Shown in pieces: positions 16,501 to 23,898 of a stretch of DNA of 28,236 nt; positions within the stretch are counted from its first letter, which is position 1, and each line of letters opens with the position of its first letter. Both the position numbers and the translations under genes were made by a program. The notes below the pieces were generated by a model, which saw nothing but the letters and a program-made list of their open reading frames with translations, was not told where the DNA came from and searched no databases. Location: NCBI GenBank assembly GCA_030592355.1, contig JAUVJE010000005.1:1-28236 (forward strand). Reading direction: 5' to 3'. The stretch comes from Clostridia bacterium. Its GTDB lineage: Bacteria; Bacillota; Clostridia; DUPQ01.

Positions 16501-17041
16501 CTGCGCGGGGTTGATACGCAGAATAACCAAAAAAGTAACTAGAAACAACAATATGATGGCTTTTGTTGAATTGGAGGATATTTATGGTTCCATGGAGTTG
16601 ATTGTGTTCCCAAATGTACTTGATAAGTATTCCTCGTTAATAATCGAAGATTCAAAAATTTTAATTAAAGGAAAGCTCAGCATTCGTGAGGAAGAAGATA
16701 TTAAAATCATCTGTGATGAAATACACCCGTTGAAAAGCGATGGTAATAAAAGAATGCCCCCAATAAACGAAACTTCGCCCCAAATAAGATTAGAAAAAGA
16801 TAAATCTAATAACTACTGCACCGTATACATAAATGCAGACAGGATAGATACGGAACGATTTGACGCATTTATTAGTTATTTTGGCGGAAACGGTAAATCT
16901 GTTTTAATATTAAGAAGGTCGGAAAACGGTGTAAAATTTGAAAAGCGACTTGATCCAAGATATTCAATCCGGGATAGTAAAGATATGCTTAATGAACTTG
17001 CTTTTACAATCGGCAGGGAAAATATGTTTATTAAGCGATAA
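13547..17041 (+). CDS. dnaE: DNA polymerase III alpha subunit (DnaE type)
   Basis: Replicative polymerase subunit. The 1164-residue product starts with the PHP domain (MSKFIHLHLHTEYSLLDGAV, residues 1-20, with metal-ligand-type histidines). The C-family polymerase palm follows with PGRGSAAGSLVSY (about 357-369) and PDIDMDFCYERR, whose catalytic aspartates are around 400-402. Later come FPKSHAAGYAVV, a helix-hairpin-helix region, and an OB fold from about 985 (GLIRRITKKVTRNNNMMAF). Length and order match the DnaE group, not PolC, since there is no inserted exonuclease domain. Homology points to the ATG at 13547; the in-frame ATG at 13520 adds nine atypical residues. No Shine-Dalgarno precedes 13547 at a usable distance. 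The mtrB-pfkA-pgsA genes follow after 90 bases. Confidence 0.95.
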   Translation: MSKFIHLHLHTEYSLLDGAVKIDSLMEKAVEFGMPAVAITDHGVMYGVIEFYKSAIEKGIKPILGCEIYTARRSRFDKEHVFDNEPNHLVLLAKNNKGYKNLLKIVTKAHLEGFYYKPRADYELLEEYSEGIIALSACLAGAIPRAILEGNREGALEIAVRLNKILGPGNFYLERQNNGIESQSLVNQGVIEISKKTGIPLVATNDVHYLTKNDSRPHDVLLCIQTGKTVDEPDRMRFPTEEFYFKSTSDMQELFPEFPEAIENTMKIAERCNVKLEMGVPHLPAFTLDEQTDHYEFFKKNVYAGLKKRYGDSPDKKLIKRLEFELNILKDMDYTDYFLIVSDFINYAKSKNIMVGPGRGSAAGSLVSYCLGITNIDPIKYDLLFERFLNPERISMPDIDMDFCYERRHEVIEYVTEKYGKEKVCQIITFGTMAARAAIRDVGRALNVSYAQTDIVAKMIPHQPDMTIQKAMKVNRDLSGIYDDNEQVRELIDTAMLLEGIARHASTHAAGVVITRENVDEYVPLQKNDEAIVTQFTMERLEDLGLLKMDFLGLRTLTVIQDCITFVREIHDIEINIDEMEFDDPNVYKTISDGYTAGIFQLESAGMTSFMKELSPQNLEDIIAGISLYRPGPMEQIPRYLKYKKNPENAKYQHMLLKPILDVTYGCMVYQEQVMRIVQDIGGYTLGRADLVRRIMSKKKRDAMEKERGIFIKGAIDRQVPPQTASLIFDEMTDFASYAFPKSHAAGYAVVVYQTAFLKTYYPLEFMAATLNSFMGSTERISLYIQECGRLGISVLPPDVNSGGRKFGVDGKDIRFGLAAIKNVGYKAADSIKFERMENGQYGSFIDFCKRLASGAVNKKCVESLIKCGAFDSFTVNRRQLLSSFESILESISKDKRNNIEGQVSMFGADSSIKNEFSYIFPDIEDFDKQRLLNMEKELLGIYVTGNPLDEYENLILKKATFFSNQKIIDENLDQNVFFDGRGVCCAGLIRRITKKVTRNNNMMAFVELEDIYGSMELIVFPNVLDKYSSLIIEDSKILIKGKLSIREEEDIKIICDEIHPLKSDGNKRMPPINETSPQIRLEKDKSNNYCTVYINADRIDTERFDAFISYFGGNGKSVLILRRSENGVKFEKRLDPRYSIRDSKDMLNELAFTIGRENMFIKR

Positions 17042-17063
17042 AACTTATTCCATATTTTTTGGC

Positions 17064-17072
17064 TGATATAAT
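17064..17072 (+). promoter_or_regulatory. Possible extended -10 promoter of mtrB-pfkA-pgsA
   Basis: TGATATAAT is a perfect TGnTATAAT extended -10 in the dnaE-mtrB gap. No convincing -35 is present, as often with extended -10 promoters. The predicted leader before the mtrB ATG is about 53 bases. Confidence 0.4.
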
Positions 17073-17131
17073 TATAAAGCAAAGATTAACTATATTTATG
17101 ATATATTATAAATTGGAAGGTGGTTAAATAT

Positions 17132-17356
17132 ATGAACTGCTATACAGATGGAAAACCCATACTAATCAAAGCTTTAGAAAACGGCGTCAGTATTATTGGC
17201 CTTACCAGAGGAGAAAGCACTAAATTTCATCATATTGAAAAAATGGATAAAGGTGATGTTCTTTTAGTTCAATTTACTGAATTTACGGCAGCTATTAAAA
17301 TCAAAGGAAATGCTGAAATACTTTCTTCCGGAGGGGATATAGTTTCCGGCGACTGA
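17132..17356 (+). CDS. mtrB: trp RNA-binding attenuation protein (TRAP) homologue
   Basis: TRAP forms an 11-subunit ring that, when loaded with tryptophan, binds (G/U)AG repeats in RNA and represses trp genes. Starting at the ATG at 17132 the product has 74 residues and aligns without gaps to Bacillus TRAP from memory. GLTRG (23-27), STKFHH (29-34), EKMDKGD (36-42) and QFTEFTAAIK (47-56) are conserved. RNA-contact residues Lys37 and Lys56 are present, and the third, Arg58 in Bacillus, is Lys here. Position 51, His in Bacillus, is Phe. The ATG has AAGGTGG eight bases upstream; a GTG at 17120 lies inside that site and is rejected. It sits 15 bases before pfkA. No trp gene or obvious (G/T)AG repeat array is in the window. 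Confidence 0.9.
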   Translation: MNCYTDGKPILIKALENGVSIIGLTRGESTKFHHIEKMDKGDVLLVQFTEFTAAIKIKGNAEILSSGGDIVSGD

Positions 17357-17370
17357 AATAGGAGTATTAA

Positions 17371-18342
17371 ATGAGAAAAGTTAAAAACATTGGTGTTTTA
17401 ACCAGCGGAGGGGATGCGCCGGGAATGAATGCCGCAATAAGGGCGGTTGTAAGGACCGGTTACTTTTACGGTTATAATGTCTTTGGTATTTCCAGGGGAT
17501 ATGAGGGTCTTATAAACGGCGAAATTAAAAAACTGTCTCCCAGGGATGTTTCCGGCATTCTTCAAGACGGCGGAACTATTTTAAAAACCGCGAGATGTCT
17601 TAAATTCATGAATCCCGAACATAGAAAACGCGCACATGAAATCTGCCGCGTTTTCAACATTGATGTTGTCATAGTAATAGGCGGAGACGGCTCTTATAAG
17701 GGTGCCCTTGATTTTTCAATAGAAGGCATGCCTGTTATCGGCCTTCCCGGAACGATTGACAATGACATCAATTGCACTGAATATACAATCGGTTATGATA
17801 CCGCTTTAAATACTGTAATGGATTCAATAGATAAATTGAGGGACACGGCATATTCACATGAGAGATGCACGGTTATTGAAGTTATGGGCCGGGATGCCGG
17901 TTATATCGCTGTTAATGACGGAATAGCCGGAGGCGCAGATATCATTCTTATACCGGAAACTAAATTTGATATCGACAGGGATGTTATTAAACCCATACTT
18001 GAGTGTCGGAACAGAGGGAAGAAAGACTATTGCATAATTGTAGCAGAAGGTGTTGGTAACGCTAATGAGCTATGTAGTGCAATAACCGAAAAAACCGGCA
18101 TTATATCAAGGGCAACTATTTTAGGCTATGTGCAAAGAGGCGGCAGTCCTACCGCGTACGATAGGATTATGGCCAGTAAAATGGGCGCAAAAGCTATTGA
18201 AGTAATCAACGAAGGCAGATTAAACCGCATTATCTGTCTCAATGATAATAAGCTTATTGACTACGATATAAAAGAAGCACTGGACATGAAAAAGGAATTG
18301 GATGTTGAATTATTGGAACTTGCAAAAATAATTTCTATATAG
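17371..18342 (+). CDS. pfkA: 6-phosphofructokinase, ATP-dependent
   Basis: Phosphorylates fructose 6-phosphate to fructose 1,6-bisphosphate, the committed step of glycolysis. The 323-residue length matches bacterial PfkA. Landmarks: TSGGDAPGMNAAIRAVV (ATP binding, residues 11-27), DGGTILKTARC, VIGGDGSYKGA (about 102-112, with Gly after GGD as in ATP-using rather than pyrophosphate-using enzymes), GLPGTIDNDI with the catalytic Asp (about 124-133), EVMGRDAGYIA, and GYVQRGGSPTAYDR near the effector site. The ribosome binding site AGGAG precedes the ATG by about seven bases. It lies between mtrB and pgsA in one operon with spacers of 14 and 8 bases. Confidence 0.96.
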   Translation: MRKVKNIGVLTSGGDAPGMNAAIRAVVRTGYFYGYNVFGISRGYEGLINGEIKKLSPRDVSGILQDGGTILKTARCLKFMNPEHRKRAHEICRVFNIDVVIVIGGDGSYKGALDFSIEGMPVIGLPGTIDNDINCTEYTIGYDTALNTVMDSIDKLRDTAYSHERCTVIEVMGRDAGYIAVNDGIAGGADIILIPETKFDIDRDVIKPILECRNRGKKDYCIIVAEGVGNANELCSAITEKTGIISRATILGYVQRGGSPTAYDRIMASKMGAKAIEVINEGRLNRIICLNDNKLIDYDIKEALDMKKELDVELLELAKIISI

Positions 18343-18350
18343 GAGTTAAA

Positions 18351-18896
18351 ATGAAAAAACATATTCCCAATGTAATAACTGTTTTAAGAGTGGCATTCAT
18401 TCCGGCATTTGTTGTTTTTATGCTCAGGCATGAATTTGTAACAGCAGCATTTATATTTTTATTTGCGGGATTGTCAGATATACTGGACGGTTACCTTGCG
18501 AGAAAATGGAAAGTTGTATCAACTTTTGGGAAACTCATGGATCCATTGGCAGACAAGGCCCTACAAATCTCTGCGATTTTATTATTATGTATAGTTGGTA
18601 AATTGTATTTTGCTTTTATAATTTTATTATTTATAAAAGAAGCACTGATGATATGGGGTTCATACCTGCTATATAAAAAGAAATTCGTGGCATTTGCAAC
18701 CTGGTATGGCAAGGTTGCGACTTTGCTCCTGAACAGTGCAATATTCTGGCCGTTGGTGTTGAATTTAAACAATATTTGGTTTAATGCATTAATGGCTGTT
18801 GCAATGGCAGCCGAACTTGTTGCCCTTGTTTTATATACTGTCAGATATTTTAAGCTCAAGAACCATCAGGAAAGTGAAAATGAATTTTCCTTATAA
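18351..18896 (+). CDS. pgsA: CDP-diacylglycerol--glycerol-3-phosphate 3-phosphatidyltransferase
   Basis: Membrane enzyme that makes phosphatidylglycerol phosphate, the first committed step of phosphatidylglycerol and cardiolipin synthesis. The 181-residue product contains the exact CDP-alcohol phosphotransferase motif: Asp43, Asp46-Gly47, Ala50-Arg51, Gly60, Asp64 and Asp68 (SDILDGYLAR, then GKLMDPLADK). About five to six hydrophobic helices span the sequence, and the N terminus PNVITVLRVAFIPAF is typical of PgsA. It starts eight bases after the pfkA stop with AGGAG. It ends the operon; no clear terminator follows in 18897-19025. Confidence 0.93.
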   Translation: MKKHIPNVITVLRVAFIPAFVVFMLRHEFVTAAFIFLFAGLSDILDGYLARKWKVVSTFGKLMDPLADKALQISAILLLCIVGKLYFAFIILLFIKEALMIWGSYLLYKKKFVAFATWYGKVATLLLNSAIFWPLVLNLNNIWFNALMAVAMAAELVALVLYTVRYFKLKNHQESENEFSL

Positions 18897-18928
18897 TCGA
18901 TTATTTACTTTAGGTGTAAGCATAGTTG

Positions 18929-18957
18929 TTGCATAGGTATTCTTTTTTATATATGAT
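18929..18957 (+). promoter_or_regulatory. Possible promoter upstream of the sugar isomerase-like gene
   Basis: TTGCAT (18929-18934), 17 bases, TATGAT (18952-18957). The -10 matches consensus at five of six positions, the -35 at three. Nothing else is recognised in the 129-base gap after pgsA. Confidence 0.35.
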
Positions 18958-19025
18958 TATTTATATCTGATTCTTAGATTTTTTTATTATTAATAGAATT
19001 GGTAAATTTTTAAGGAAGAGAAATT

Positions 19026-19787
19026 ATGCTAAAAACTGGATTGGTTTCTATAAGTTTCAGACATTTGGATGTTACAGAAATAATAAATATGGTTAATAAA
19101 GCCGGATTGGATGCCATCGAATGGGGTGGTGATTCACATGTGCCTCATGGAGATGTTAATAAAGCAAATGAAGTACGTACGAGATGCGAATTTATGAACA
19201 TAGACTGCAATTCTTACGGAAGCTATTACAAGGTAGGAGAATACGCTGACCCCGTTAGTGAATTTAAGAGTGTTTTGGATTGTGCTGTTACGTTACAGAC
19301 AGATATAATTCGTATTTGGGCCGGCACAAAATCAACAACTGATGCTGATGAGGATTATTGGGAAAAAATAGTTAAGGAACTTGTAAATATTTGCGATATG
19401 GCTTCTTCAGAAGGAAAAGACATTGCGCTTGAATTCCATGCCAACACTTTAACAGATAATTCAACCGATACCATGAAACTTTTGGCAAAAACCCAGGCTT
19501 TAAACCTCAGTACATACTGGCAGCCTCCCGCAGGACTTTCACATGAAGCTAATCTACGCGATATTAAAATCCTAAAAAACCATATATCCAATATACATGT
19601 TTTTACCTGGAATGGACATGAAAGAATGGCGTTGGAAGAGGGATATACACGTTGGAAAGAGTATATTAAACTTGTAAATACAGAGAATATTCGTTATTGT
19701 TTACTTGAATTTATTAAGGACAATAGTATTGATGGATTTTATAGAGATGCTGCTGTATTAAAAGAATTAGTATCGGATTATAGATAA
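19026..19787 (+). CDS. Sugar phosphate isomerase/epimerase family TIM-barrel protein
   Basis: Member of the xylose isomerase-like (AP endonuclease 2) TIM-barrel superfamily, which includes sugar and inositol isomerases and epimerases. The 253-residue product starts LKTGLVSISFRHL, then AGLDAIEWGGDSHVPHGD (about 27-44), with an acidic residue and histidine at the barrel mouth. IRIWAGTKS (about 97-105), ALEFHANTLTDN (about 140-151, metal-ligand Glu and His), NIHVFTWNG (about 193-201) and LLEF near the end (Glu) supply the other typical ligands. The start has AAGGAAG eight bases upstream. It is followed four bases later by mutS2. The substrate cannot be read from sequence or context. Confidence 0.82.
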   Translation: MLKTGLVSISFRHLDVTEIINMVNKAGLDAIEWGGDSHVPHGDVNKANEVRTRCEFMNIDCNSYGSYYKVGEYADPVSEFKSVLDCAVTLQTDIIRIWAGTKSTTDADEDYWEKIVKELVNICDMASSEGKDIALEFHANTLTDNSTDTMKLLAKTQALNLSTYWQPPAGLSHEANLRDIKILKNHISNIHVFTWNGHERMALEEGYTRWKEYIKLVNTENIRYCLLEFIKDNSIDGFYRDAAVLKELVSDYR

Positions 19788-19791
19788 TTAT

Positions 19792-22167
19792 ATGAATGAT
19801 AAATACTTAAAAACACTAGAATATGACAAGGTTCTCAAAATTCTAAAAAGATATACCCAATCCGAGGTTTCGGAATTGAATGTTGATTTGATGCATCCAT
19901 TAACAGATATTAAATCTATCTTAGAATTACTTAATGAAACTGAAGATGCCATTTCTATAATTCAGCGAAAGGGAAGTCCTTCTTTAACCGGAATAAAAGA
20001 TATTAAATCAATTACTTCTCGTCTTAAAATCGGAGCAAATCTCAATAAAGGAGAGTTGTTGTCATTAAGGGATAATCTATATATTGCCGATAGGCTCAGG
20101 CGCTTTTTGGAAGAATCCAATAACGACTTCATAGACGATGCTTTATCCATAAAAAGCAAACTCATCAATCTTTTCACAAATAAATCCCTTGAAAAAGAAA
20201 TTCAAAGATGCATTATCAGCGAAGATGAGATGGCCGATGACGCAAGTCCTGGTTTGCATAACATAAGAAGAAAAATTCTTGCTAAGCAAGATCAGGTAAG
20301 GAATCGGCTGAATGAATATATTCGCAGCTCTAAATATAGCAAGTTCATTCAGGATAATGTGATAACAATGCGCAGCAACCGTTATGTTATTCCCGTTAAA
20401 CAAGAATTTAAAAAAAATATTAAAGGTTTGCTGCATGATTCTTCCGCCAGTGGTTCTACGCTATATATTGAACCAATGGATGTTGTAAACCTTAACAATG
20501 AAATCAAGGAATTGGGGATTGAAGAAAAAAGAGAGATAGAGAGGATCCTTGCCGTTCTATCAGATATGGCACGGGAACATACCCAAAACTTCGAATTAAA
20601 TTTTGAACTCTTGGTTTTTTCAGATATTACATTTGCGAAGGCTTTGATGGCCCTTGATGAGAAATATATGGTTCCTGATATTGATAATAATAAAAATATT
20701 AGGATTGTTAAGGGCCGGCATCCGTTATTAGATCCTAAAATAGTTGTACCCATTGATTTCCATATCGGCGAGGCATTTAACACTCTTGTTATTACAGGTC
20801 CAAATACCGGTGGAAAAACAGTTTCCTTGAAAACCGTCGGATTATTAACATTGATGGCACAGTCAGGATTGCCTATTCCTGCATCCGAGGGGACTGTAAT
20901 GGCTGTTTTTAACGATGTCTTTGCCGATATTGGAGACGAACAAAGCATTGAGCAGAGCCTTAGCACTTTTTCTTCGCATATGACAAATATAATCTCTATA
21001 CTGAAAGTTTGCGATGAAAATTCACTCGTTCTTTTTGATGAATTGGGCGCCGGAACGGATCCAACCGAGGGTTCTGCTTTAGCGTTGGCTATTTTAGAAA
21101 GGTTAATGGATAAAAAATCTATTACTATTGCAACCACACATTATCAGCAAATTAAGATGTATGCTTCTGTAACCGCTGGAATTGAAAATGCAAGTTGCGA
21201 GTTTGATGTCAAGACGCTAAGACCAACATACAGGCTTCTAATCGGCGTACCCGGTAAAAGCAATGCGCTTTATATTTCAAGACGCCTGGGGCTTGACCAC
21301 AGGGTGATTGAAAACGCGGGTAAATTTATTGACGGTGATAATCTTGATTATGAGGATGTTATATTATCCCTTGAAAAAAGCAGACAGAGAATTGAAAAAG
21401 AAAAGGTAAAAGCAATAAATAACACCAGAGAAACCACTATAATAAAGGATAAGCTGGACAGAAGATTACGGCATGTTGAAGGTGAAAGAAATAAGATAAT
21501 CAATGATGCCAGAAAAGATGCTAAAAAAATAATTGACGACAGCCGGTATAGAGCCGACGAATTTCTTAAAGAAATCAATAATTTAAAAAAATCAGGTGAA
21601 ATCAAAGGCAGCGCAAAAATCGAAGCGGCATTCAGAACTAAATATAAGCAAGTTCTTAACCCCCAAGAGCCCGTTTCTCCTGTCATTACAATAAATACGG
21701 AAACTATTCTGAATAAAAATGAAATAAAAGCGGGGGACGACGTGCAAATTGTTGATATCGATCAAAAAGCAGTTGTGCTGGAAATTGCTGATAAAAACGG
21801 GGAAGTGCTTGTACAAGCCGGTATTATGAAATTGAGGGTTTTGTTTTCAAATCTTAAACTGCTTAAGAAAAAAGATGAGTCTAAAATTAATCTCAATACC
21901 TATAATATAAATAAGGCAACAAAATTGGAGCTTGAATTAGACATACGGGGCTTGGCAAGTGATGAAATTGATATGAAAATCAGCAAGTTCCTGGACAATT
22001 CCGCAATGATGTCTCTTGAGGAAGTTCAAATTATTCATGGAAAAGGCACCGGAATACTTCGAAAAGCTGTTCAAAACTTATTAAAAAGCAATCCTCATGT
22101 AGAATCCTACCGACTCGGTAAATACGGCGAAGGCGAAACCGGCGTAACCGTCGTAAAACTAAAATAG
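19792..22167 (+). CDS. mutS2: Endonuclease MutS2
   Basis: MutS2 is a MutS paralogue that lacks mismatch-recognition domains; it has been linked to suppression of recombination and, in Bacillus, to rescue of collided ribosomes. The 791-residue length is typical. Seen in order: an N-terminal core and lever region, Walker A GPNTGGKT (about 336-343), Walker B region LVLFDELGAGTDPTEG (about 411-426), a long charged coiled coil (about 515-610), a KOW-like region, and a C-terminal Smr nuclease domain from about 712 (LDIRG and IIHGKGTGILR). The ATG is four bases after the isomerase stop and has no clear Shine-Dalgarno, so translation probably depends on the gene ahead. Confidence 0.95.
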   Translation: MNDKYLKTLEYDKVLKILKRYTQSEVSELNVDLMHPLTDIKSILELLNETEDAISIIQRKGSPSLTGIKDIKSITSRLKIGANLNKGELLSLRDNLYIADRLRRFLEESNNDFIDDALSIKSKLINLFTNKSLEKEIQRCIISEDEMADDASPGLHNIRRKILAKQDQVRNRLNEYIRSSKYSKFIQDNVITMRSNRYVIPVKQEFKKNIKGLLHDSSASGSTLYIEPMDVVNLNNEIKELGIEEKREIERILAVLSDMAREHTQNFELNFELLVFSDITFAKALMALDEKYMVPDIDNNKNIRIVKGRHPLLDPKIVVPIDFHIGEAFNTLVITGPNTGGKTVSLKTVGLLTLMAQSGLPIPASEGTVMAVFNDVFADIGDEQSIEQSLSTFSSHMTNIISILKVCDENSLVLFDELGAGTDPTEGSALALAILERLMDKKSITIATTHYQQIKMYASVTAGIENASCEFDVKTLRPTYRLLIGVPGKSNALYISRRLGLDHRVIENAGKFIDGDNLDYEDVILSLEKSRQRIEKEKVKAINNTRETTIIKDKLDRRLRHVEGERNKIINDARKDAKKIIDDSRYRADEFLKEINNLKKSGEIKGSAKIEAAFRTKYKQVLNPQEPVSPVITINTETILNKNEIKAGDDVQIVDIDQKAVVLEIADKNGEVLVQAGIMKLRVLFSNLKLLKKKDESKINLNTYNINKATKLELELDIRGLASDEIDMKISKFLDNSAMMSLEEVQIIHGKGTGILRKAVQNLLKSNPHVESYRLGKYGEGETGVTVVKLK

Positions 22168-22425
22168 CTCTTAAGTGCCAAAGGTTGCATTTTAATAAAT
22201 AACCGAAGGGCGTTCATCGAAATTTTAGAGAAATTAAAAAAGGGATATTATTGCTGATTCCGCTATTATGCTTGTCTTATCGTTAATTTTGTTGTAACAT
22301 TATTAAAGAATAATTTTGAGGACGGTGAAAATCGTGGAAGTTCCGTTACCACAACGGTGTGAAAAGAAAATTTTGGACTAAGGCGCGATTTTTCCGGCTG
22401 CGTCCTTGCTCCTAAGGAGGCAGTT
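22168..22425 (+). promoter_or_regulatory. Structured 5' leader of mgtE; candidate riboswitch of unrecognised class
   Basis: The 258-base gap before mgtE holds no credible ORF. A weak promoter, TTGTCT (22272-22277), 17 bases, TAACAT (22295-22300), would start an mRNA leader of about 120 bases. Within it: GAGGAC (22318-22323) can pair with GTCCTT (22402-22407) to close a domain; CCGTT/AACGG (22343-22347 with 22353-22357) makes a hairpin; AAGGCGC (22380-22386) can pair with GCG-T-CCTT (22400-22407), competing with the closing helix; and TGCTCC (22407-22412) pairs with GGAGGCA (22416-22422), masking the Shine-Dalgarno AAGGAGG (22414-22420). I cannot match it to the M-box (ykoK), the Mn2+ riboswitch (yybP-ykoY) or other classes I know. 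Confidence 0.55.
22407..22422 (+). promoter_or_regulatory. Hairpin sequestering the mgtE ribosome binding site
   Basis: TGCTCC and GGAGGCA form six base pairs with one bulged G around a TAA loop. The paired strand is the Shine-Dalgarno (AAGGAGG, five bases before the mgtE ATG at 22426). This is the geometry of a translational off-state. Confidence 0.6.
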
Positions 22426-23775
22426 ATGGCTTTGCAAGAATACATAATTGAACTATTGGATCAGAAGAAGTACGCTCGTGTGCACGAACTGCTTCTTGAA
22501 ATGAATGCGATTGATGTCGCAGAGTTCCTTGGCGAAATACCTGATGAACAAATGCTATATTTGTTTAGATTACTACCCAAGGATATTTCTGCTGAAGTAT
22601 TTTCTAACCTTGATTCCGATATGCAGGAATATATTATTGAATTTATTACTGACACAGAAATCCAGGAATTAATTGATATGCTTTTCATTGATGATACTGT
22701 TGATTTCATTGAAGAATTACCCGCTATAGTGGTAAAAAGAGTTTTAAGAAATACAAGCACTGAAAAAAGAAATATTATAAATCAATTCTTAAATTACCCG
22801 GAAGATAGCGCCGGCAGCATTATGACAATTGAATTCATGGATTTAAAAAAAGAAATGACAGTAGGGGAGTCGATAGAAAGAATCAAACAACAAGGTGTTA
22901 ATAAAGAAACCGTAAATACATGCTACGTAATCGGGCCAAACAGGATTTTTGAAGGTGAAGTAACTCTGAAAGACCTTGTTTTAGCTGATAACAACAAAAA
23001 AATCTTTGAAATAATGGTTGAAGATGAAGAATTGATAAATATACCAACAACAATGGATGTTGAAGAAGTTTCACTTATTTTCCAAAAGTATGATGCGCTC
23101 AGCATGCCTGTGACAGATCGCGAACAAAGGCTTGTAGGTATTATTACCGTAGATGATATTTTGGATATTGTACAGGAAGAAGTTAGCGAAGATATTGAAA
23201 AAATGGCTGCTATTTTACCATTGGAAGAAGAATATTTAAAAGCTTCTGCGTTCAGTATGGCCCGAAAACGAGTTGTATGGTTATTGGTTCTTATGATTAC
23301 AACAACATTAACACAGGCGATTATAAGAAGCTATGAGAGCATGCTGGCTACTTATGTGATACTTATGGCATATATTCCTATGCTTATGGGCACAGGCGGA
23401 AATTCCGGCAGCCAGTCCAGTACATTAATTATAAGAGGCCTGGCGCTTGGCGATATTGAATTAAAGGATTTCTTCAGAATTATCTGGAAAGAACTTCGCG
23501 TGGCGCTGATTGTAGGTTTTTTTCTTGCAGTCGTAAACTTTATTAAAATGTATCTGATTGACAATATCAATAATATTTTTATTATTATTTCCGTAAGCGT
23601 AAGTTTACTGATTACAGTATTCGTTGCCAAGATAGTTGGCGGAAGCCTGCCGATAATTGCAAAGAAATTAAAACTCGACCCTGCGATAATGGCAGCGCCG
23701 CTGATTACGACTATAGTTGATGCAGTAACGGTATTGATTTATTTCAGTTTTTCCATGTGGTTATTGAATTTATAG
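22426..23775 (+). CDS. mgtE: Magnesium transporter MgtE
   Basis: Mg2+-gated Mg2+ channel of the inner membrane. The 449-residue product has the MgtE N domain of short helical repeats (about 5-125, with acidic stretches such as DAEFLGEIPDEQM-like VAEFLGEIPDEQM). Two CBS domains follow (about 130-255; SAGSIMTIEFMDL opens the first), then a plug helix, and a five-helix membrane domain from about 285. The pore region GTGGNSGSQSSTLIIRGLAL (about 323-342) and PAIMAAPLITTIVDAVTVLI (about 418-437) match the family. The ATG is five bases after AAGGAGG. It appears to be a single-gene unit behind a structured leader, which suggests control by an ion or metabolite at the RNA level. Confidence 0.95.
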   Translation: MALQEYIIELLDQKKYARVHELLLEMNAIDVAEFLGEIPDEQMLYLFRLLPKDISAEVFSNLDSDMQEYIIEFITDTEIQELIDMLFIDDTVDFIEELPAIVVKRVLRNTSTEKRNIINQFLNYPEDSAGSIMTIEFMDLKKEMTVGESIERIKQQGVNKETVNTCYVIGPNRIFEGEVTLKDLVLADNNKKIFEIMVEDEELINIPTTMDVEEVSLIFQKYDALSMPVTDREQRLVGIITVDDILDIVQEEVSEDIEKMAAILPLEEEYLKASAFSMARKRVVWLLVLMITTTLTQAIIRSYESMLATYVILMAYIPMLMGTGGNSGSQSSTLIIRGLALGDIELKDFFRIIWKELRVALIVGFFLAVVNFIKMYLIDNINNIFIIISVSVSLLITVFVAKIVGGSLPIIAKKLKLDPAIMAAPLITTIVDAVTVLIYFSFSMWLLNL

Positions 23776-23795
23776 AATAAATGTGTTTATTCAAA

Positions 23796-23821
23796 AAAAG
23801 CATCAATGAAGTGGTGTTTTT
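23796..23821 (+). terminator. Candidate terminator after mgtE
   Basis: AAAAGCATC (23796-23804) pairs with GGTGTTTTT (23813-23821) over nine positions including two G-T pairs, with an eight-base loop, ending in a T run. It lies 20 bases after the stop. Confidence 0.5.
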
Positions 23822-23855
23822 AATAATATTCTTTAAATATGTAAAATTAATCCTC

Positions 23856-23889
23856 TAATATAGACAAAACTTTAATTTTGTCTAATATT
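23856..23889. repeat. AT-rich inverted repeat between convergent genes
   Basis: TAGACAAAA (23861-23869) and TTTTGTCTA (23876-23884) are a perfect nine-base inverted repeat around CTTTAA; four more pairs extend it past a single bulged A on one arm. It lies ten bases beyond the stop of the GGDEF-EAL gene and may serve as its terminator on the minus strand, although no T run directly follows. Confidence 0.55.
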
Positions 23890-23898
23890 TGTAATTTT

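Noticed and set aside
18893..18904. Palindrome ATAATCGATTAT overlapping the pgsA stop
   Set aside because: Twelve bases, AT-rich, no loop or T tail and no second copy seen; likely chance.
20382..21137. A 251-codon open frame antisense to mutS2
   Set aside because: It is a shadow of the conserved MutS2 ATPase region; composition is Ser/Ile/Asn-rich with no motif or start signal.
22168..22425. M-box (ykoK) Mg2+ riboswitch before mgtE
   Set aside because: The conserved M-box segments (such as GTTAGGTGAGGCTCCT) are not present in any part of the gap, though a structured leader of another kind is possible.
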